Positions 61,564 to 64,000 of a stretch of DNA of 64,000 bases are shown here, piece by piece. The stretch's first letter is position 1. The number at the start of each line of letters is the position of its first letter. Below the pieces are notes generated by a model. It saw nothing but the letters and a program-made list of their open reading frames with translations. It ran no database searches and was not told the DNA's origin. A program made the translations under genes and the position numbers. The stretch is from Rhizobiaceae bacterium. GTDB lineage: Bacteria > Pseudomonadota > Alphaproteobacteria > Rhizobiales > Rhizobiaceae. The stretch spans positions 258,877-322,876 of the forward strand of contig JARGOF010000002.1 of assembly GCA_029212415.1 (NCBI GenBank), given 5' to 3'.

Positions 61564-63258
61564 ATGCCTCTTGAATTCTGCCCCGACAAGATCCTGACCA
61601 ACGGCCGGATCGTTACCGTCGATGACGGCTTCTCCATCGCCCAAGCCGTGGCGATATTTGACGGAAAATTCGTAGCCGTAGGCAAGGCCGACGAGGTCAT
61701 GGCCCTTGCAGGTTCGCGCACGCAGATCACCGATCTGGAAGGCCGTTGCATCGTTCCGGGCCAGTTCGACAATCATGTCCACATGCTTCTGGCAGGTCTT
61801 GATGCCCTGGGCGGACCAAAGGTCAACATCGCAACGCTGCCTTCCATCGATGATATCCTTGCGGCCATCGCGGAGCGTGTGGCGGTGACGCCAAAGGGCA
61901 AGTGGATCGGCACGTCGTGCATGTATCGTGGTGCGCTGAAGGAAGGACGATTCCCCAATCGCAAGGATCTGGACAAGGTTGCACCGGACCATCCGGTCTA
62001 TATTTTTCAGTCGGGCAAGAATGTGATCTGCAACAGTCTCGCACTGGAGCTTGCCGGCATCAATTCCCAGACGCGGCAACCCGAAGAACCGGAAGGCTGG
62101 ATCGACAAGGACCAGGAAGGAGAGCCGACGGGCCATCTCATAGCCGGCGGCGGCGACATGGCCCGCATGGCATGGTGGCGCCACGAAGGTCTGCCGAAAA
62201 AACAGTGGGATTTCCTTTATTTCGACCGCGAAGCCCAGATCGAGGCCATTGCTGCCCAACAGGCGATTTATCACGCTTGCGGCATTGTTGGCGCGCGCGA
62301 GATGGGCAGCTCGATTGATGAGCTGGAAGCTTTCATCGAGGCTGATCGCCGCGGCATTCTCAAGACCCGTATGGACATCATCCTTGGGTTGCCCATGCGC
62401 TACATGGACGAGGACGAGATCGGCAACGCCATTGAGACCTATTTCGGTCCGAAGCAGCATGTCGGCAGTCCGATGCTGCGCATTGCCGGGATCAAGCTGG
62501 TGATTGTGAATGACGGATGGTGGGCCTTTTCAAAGGAAAAGCTGCGCAAGATCATTCTTGAACTCAACAAACGCGGTTGGAACATGGCGATCCATGTCAA
62601 TACCGGTGGCGGCGAAGAGCCGGCCGAGGTGGTGCTGTCGGCATTGGAAGAGGCCAATGAAGATTTGCCGATCGATGGACGGCGGTTCAGCTTTGAGCAC
62701 GGTTTCGGCCTGTTCAAGCCAGACCACATCGAGCGCGCCAAAAAACTCGGTATTGTGTTCGGGGCCAATCCGTTGCTGGCGTGGTACGCCTCAGCGCGCT
62801 CGCTTCGCATGAACGAGATCATGGAGCAGGTCCGTATCGCCAAGCTGTCGGAAACCGATCCCTGGAAGCGCACCGTGCGTGACTGGGGCATGCCCCTGCG
62901 CGACTGGATAGATTCGGGCGTCGTGGTCACCGGAGGAACCGATAATCCTGCCGTCGTCTACGACCTCGAGCAACCCTTCCTGTGTCAATATTCGGCGACC
63001 ACGGGCCAGACGCTGGCCGGCGTTCTTCTGCCTGGCCAACACGCCACCCGCGAGGAAATGCTGCGCATGTTCACCATCAACAATGCCTGGTCGCGTTTTC
63101 AGGAGGATATTCTGGGTTCTATCGAGCCGGGTAAATACGCAGATCTTGTGGTTCTGGACCGCGATATCCTGACCTGTCCCGATGACCAGGTGAAAGACAT
63201 ACAGGTGTTGCAGACCTATGTCGGTGGTGACCTTGTTCACGACAAGCTTTCGTCCTGA
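61564..63258 (+). CDS. Amidohydrolase family protein (YtcJ-like)
   Basis: A 564-residue TIM-barrel metal hydrolase. N-terminal TNGRIVTVDDGFSIAQAVAIFDGKFVAVG, the metal motif GQFDNHVHMLLAGLDAL and C-terminal GTDNPAVVYD are family landmarks, and IEPGKYADLVVLDRDIL is the typical amidohydrolase end. AGGAAATGGA precedes ATG 61564. It follows CobW by 16 bases. YtcJ-like enzymes act on amide or imine bonds of diverse compounds, so a specific substrate is not claimed. Confidence 0.9.
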   Translation: MPLEFCPDKILTNGRIVTVDDGFSIAQAVAIFDGKFVAVGKADEVMALAGSRTQITDLEGRCIVPGQFDNHVHMLLAGLDALGGPKVNIATLPSIDDILAAIAERVAVTPKGKWIGTSCMYRGALKEGRFPNRKDLDKVAPDHPVYIFQSGKNVICNSLALELAGINSQTRQPEEPEGWIDKDQEGEPTGHLIAGGGDMARMAWWRHEGLPKKQWDFLYFDREAQIEAIAAQQAIYHACGIVGAREMGSSIDELEAFIEADRRGILKTRMDIILGLPMRYMDEDEIGNAIETYFGPKQHVGSPMLRIAGIKLVIVNDGWWAFSKEKLRKIILELNKRGWNMAIHVNTGGGEEPAEVVLSALEEANEDLPIDGRRFSFEHGFGLFKPDHIERAKKLGIVFGANPLLAWYASARSLRMNEIMEQVRIAKLSETDPWKRTVRDWGMPLRDWIDSGVVVTGGTDNPAVVYDLEQPFLCQYSATTGQTLAGVLLPGQHATREEMLRMFTINNAWSRFQEDILGSIEPGKYADLVVLDRDILTCPDDQVKDIQVLQTYVGGDLVHDKLSS

Positions 63259-63259
63259 G

Positions 63260-63709
63260 ATGGGTGCGCTTGTTTTGACAGTCAATGGTGAGACGCGGCA
63301 GATCGATGCTGCGCCTGATGCCGTGCTGTTGGACGTTTTGCGCGATGATCTTGGGCTCACCGGCGCCAAAGAGGCCTGCGGGCGTGGTGAATGTGGCGCC
63401 TGCACGGTGCTTGTCGGCGGTCGTTCCGTGTTGTCCTGCGTGACGCTGGCGGCGGTCGTCAACGAACCCGTGGAAACCGTCGAGGGGCTGGCTTCGGAAT
63501 CTCTGCCGTTACGCGAGGCCATGGCCGACCTTGGTGGATTTCAATGTGGTTATTGCACGGCGGGTATGGTGGTGCGGGCAACCGAGCTGCTGCGTGCAGG
63601 CCTGCCAAAAGACGATGACGCCCTGGCGCATGCGATGGCGGGGAACCTTTGCCGGTGCACTGGCTACCGGGCAATTCTGGCAGCTGTACGTCGGGTGGGC
63701 CAGCCATGA
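63260..63709 (+). CDS. (2Fe-2S)-binding subunit of a molybdenum hydroxylase
   Basis: A 149-residue small subunit of the xanthine dehydrogenase/CO dehydrogenase family. The plant-type cluster is bound by CGRGECGACTVLVGGRSVLSC and the second cluster by FQCGYCTAGM and NLCRCTGY. It transfers electrons away from the molybdopterin subunit. The start at 63260, one base after the amidohydrolase stop, gives the family length. The large subunit overlaps by ATGA. Confidence 0.93.
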   Translation: MGALVLTVNGETRQIDAAPDAVLLDVLRDDLGLTGAKEACGRGECGACTVLVGGRSVLSCVTLAAVVNEPVETVEGLASESLPLREAMADLGGFQCGYCTAGMVVRATELLRAGLPKDDDALAHAMAGNLCRCTGYRAILAAVRRVGQP

Positions 63710-64000
63710 CCTTCGCCCGTATCCGGCATCCCGAATGGGAATCGCGCACAACCGGTCAAATGGACTATACGCGCGACATCAAGCTCAAGGATCTGCTTGT
63801 CGGGAAGGTCCTGCGCTGCCCCTATCCTGCGGCGCGGATCGTTCAGCTTGACGTTGAGGCGGCGCGTGGCGCGCCCGGTGTCCTCGCCGTCCTGGTGGGG
63901 ACGGATCTGCCGGACCGAAACTATCTCGACTACGGCCAGGCAGATCGACCGTCTATGGCGCGCGAACGCGTTGTCTGGGCCGGACAGGAAGTGGCGGTGC
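63706..64000 (+). CDS. Molybdopterin-binding large subunit of a molybdenum hydroxylase (3' end outside window)
   Basis: The first 98 residues of a xanthine dehydrogenase/CoxL-type catalytic subunit. TGQMDYTRDIKLKDLLVGKVLRCPYPAARIVQLDVEAARGAPGVLAVLVGTDLP is the a/b hammerhead domain. Such enzymes hydroxylate N-heterocycles or aldehydes with water-derived oxygen. Co-translation with the iron-sulfur subunit is shown by the overlap. The FAD subunit is not seen and may lie downstream. Confidence 0.92.
   Translation, partial: MTFARIRHPEWESRTTGQMDYTRDIKLKDLLVGKVLRCPYPAARIVQLDVEAARGAPGVLAVLVGTDLPDRNYLDYGQADRPSMARERVVWAGQEVAV

Overview
The window is a 64 kb stretch of a moderately GC-rich chromosome, dense with short operons. 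Gene content points to an alphaproteobacterium, most likely a Hyphomicrobiales/Rhodobacterales-type heterotroph: carboxynorspermidine decarboxylase, three TRAP transporters (two DctPQM and one TAXI type), BKACE (DUF849) enzymes, hydantoinase/oxoprolinase pairs, an imelysin/di-haem oxidoreductase pair behind an Irr-type iron box, and a CO-dehydrogenase-like molybdenum hydroxylase. No rRNA, tRNA, CRISPR array, insertion sequence or phage gene was seen. Genus assignment is inference only.

Region by region. 0-13 kb is mostly housekeeping: the end of nspC, a LysR regulator divergent from mmsA, a second LysR divergent from a quinone oxidoreductase, a TrkH potassium transporter, a peroxiredoxin-like protein divergent from an AraC regulator, pgi with a sugar O-acetyltransferase, and a FadD-type ligase carrying an unusual lysine/alanine/proline-rich N-terminal tail. 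13-16 kb is an iron-linked pair (imelysin plus di-haem DUF1111 protein). 16.3-22.4 kb is a TetR-headed catabolic operon: TRAP importer, cyclase-family hydrolase, BKACE enzyme and OsmC-like protein. 22.5-27.8 kb is an RpiR - TAXI binding protein - fused TRAP permease - UspA operon whose binding-protein gene is frameshifted.

27.9-33.8 kb is the most novel part. A 36-codon gene at 27987-28097 encodes a peptide with a lasso-type leader motif (Y-x2-P-x-V-x3-G). Nearby are a PqqD-like leader-binding protein (B1), a transglutaminase-like leader peptidase (B2), an HPr-kinase-like protein and a PF14907-type nucleotidyltransferase, all typical lasso-peptide partners. The asparagine-synthetase-like lasso cyclase is absent. 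In its place stands a translationally coupled set of adenylate-forming ligase, GNAT acyltransferase and acyl carrier protein. The simplest reading is a ribosomally made peptide that is acylated from a carrier protein and possibly phosphorylated, rather than knotted.

34-45 kb holds a second BKACE enzyme, a CoA ligase, an HpcH/HpaI aldolase, HyuA/HyuB, an IclR regulator and a third TRAP system with an embedded cupin. 45.5-64 kb is a long run of mainly plus-strand catabolic genes: an XRE-cupin regulator, a HyuA/HyuB/zinc-ribbon set resembling acetone/acetophenone carboxylases, a second XRE-cupin regulator, a cysteine hydrolase, a BMP-type ABC importer, enoyl-CoA hydratase, CoA ligase, M20 amidohydrolase (minus strand), MarR, a CobW GTPase, a YtcJ-like amidohydrolase and the start of a molybdenum hydroxylase. 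Together these look like uptake and ring-opening catabolism of a nitrogen-containing or aromatic compound whose identity cannot be read from the sequence.
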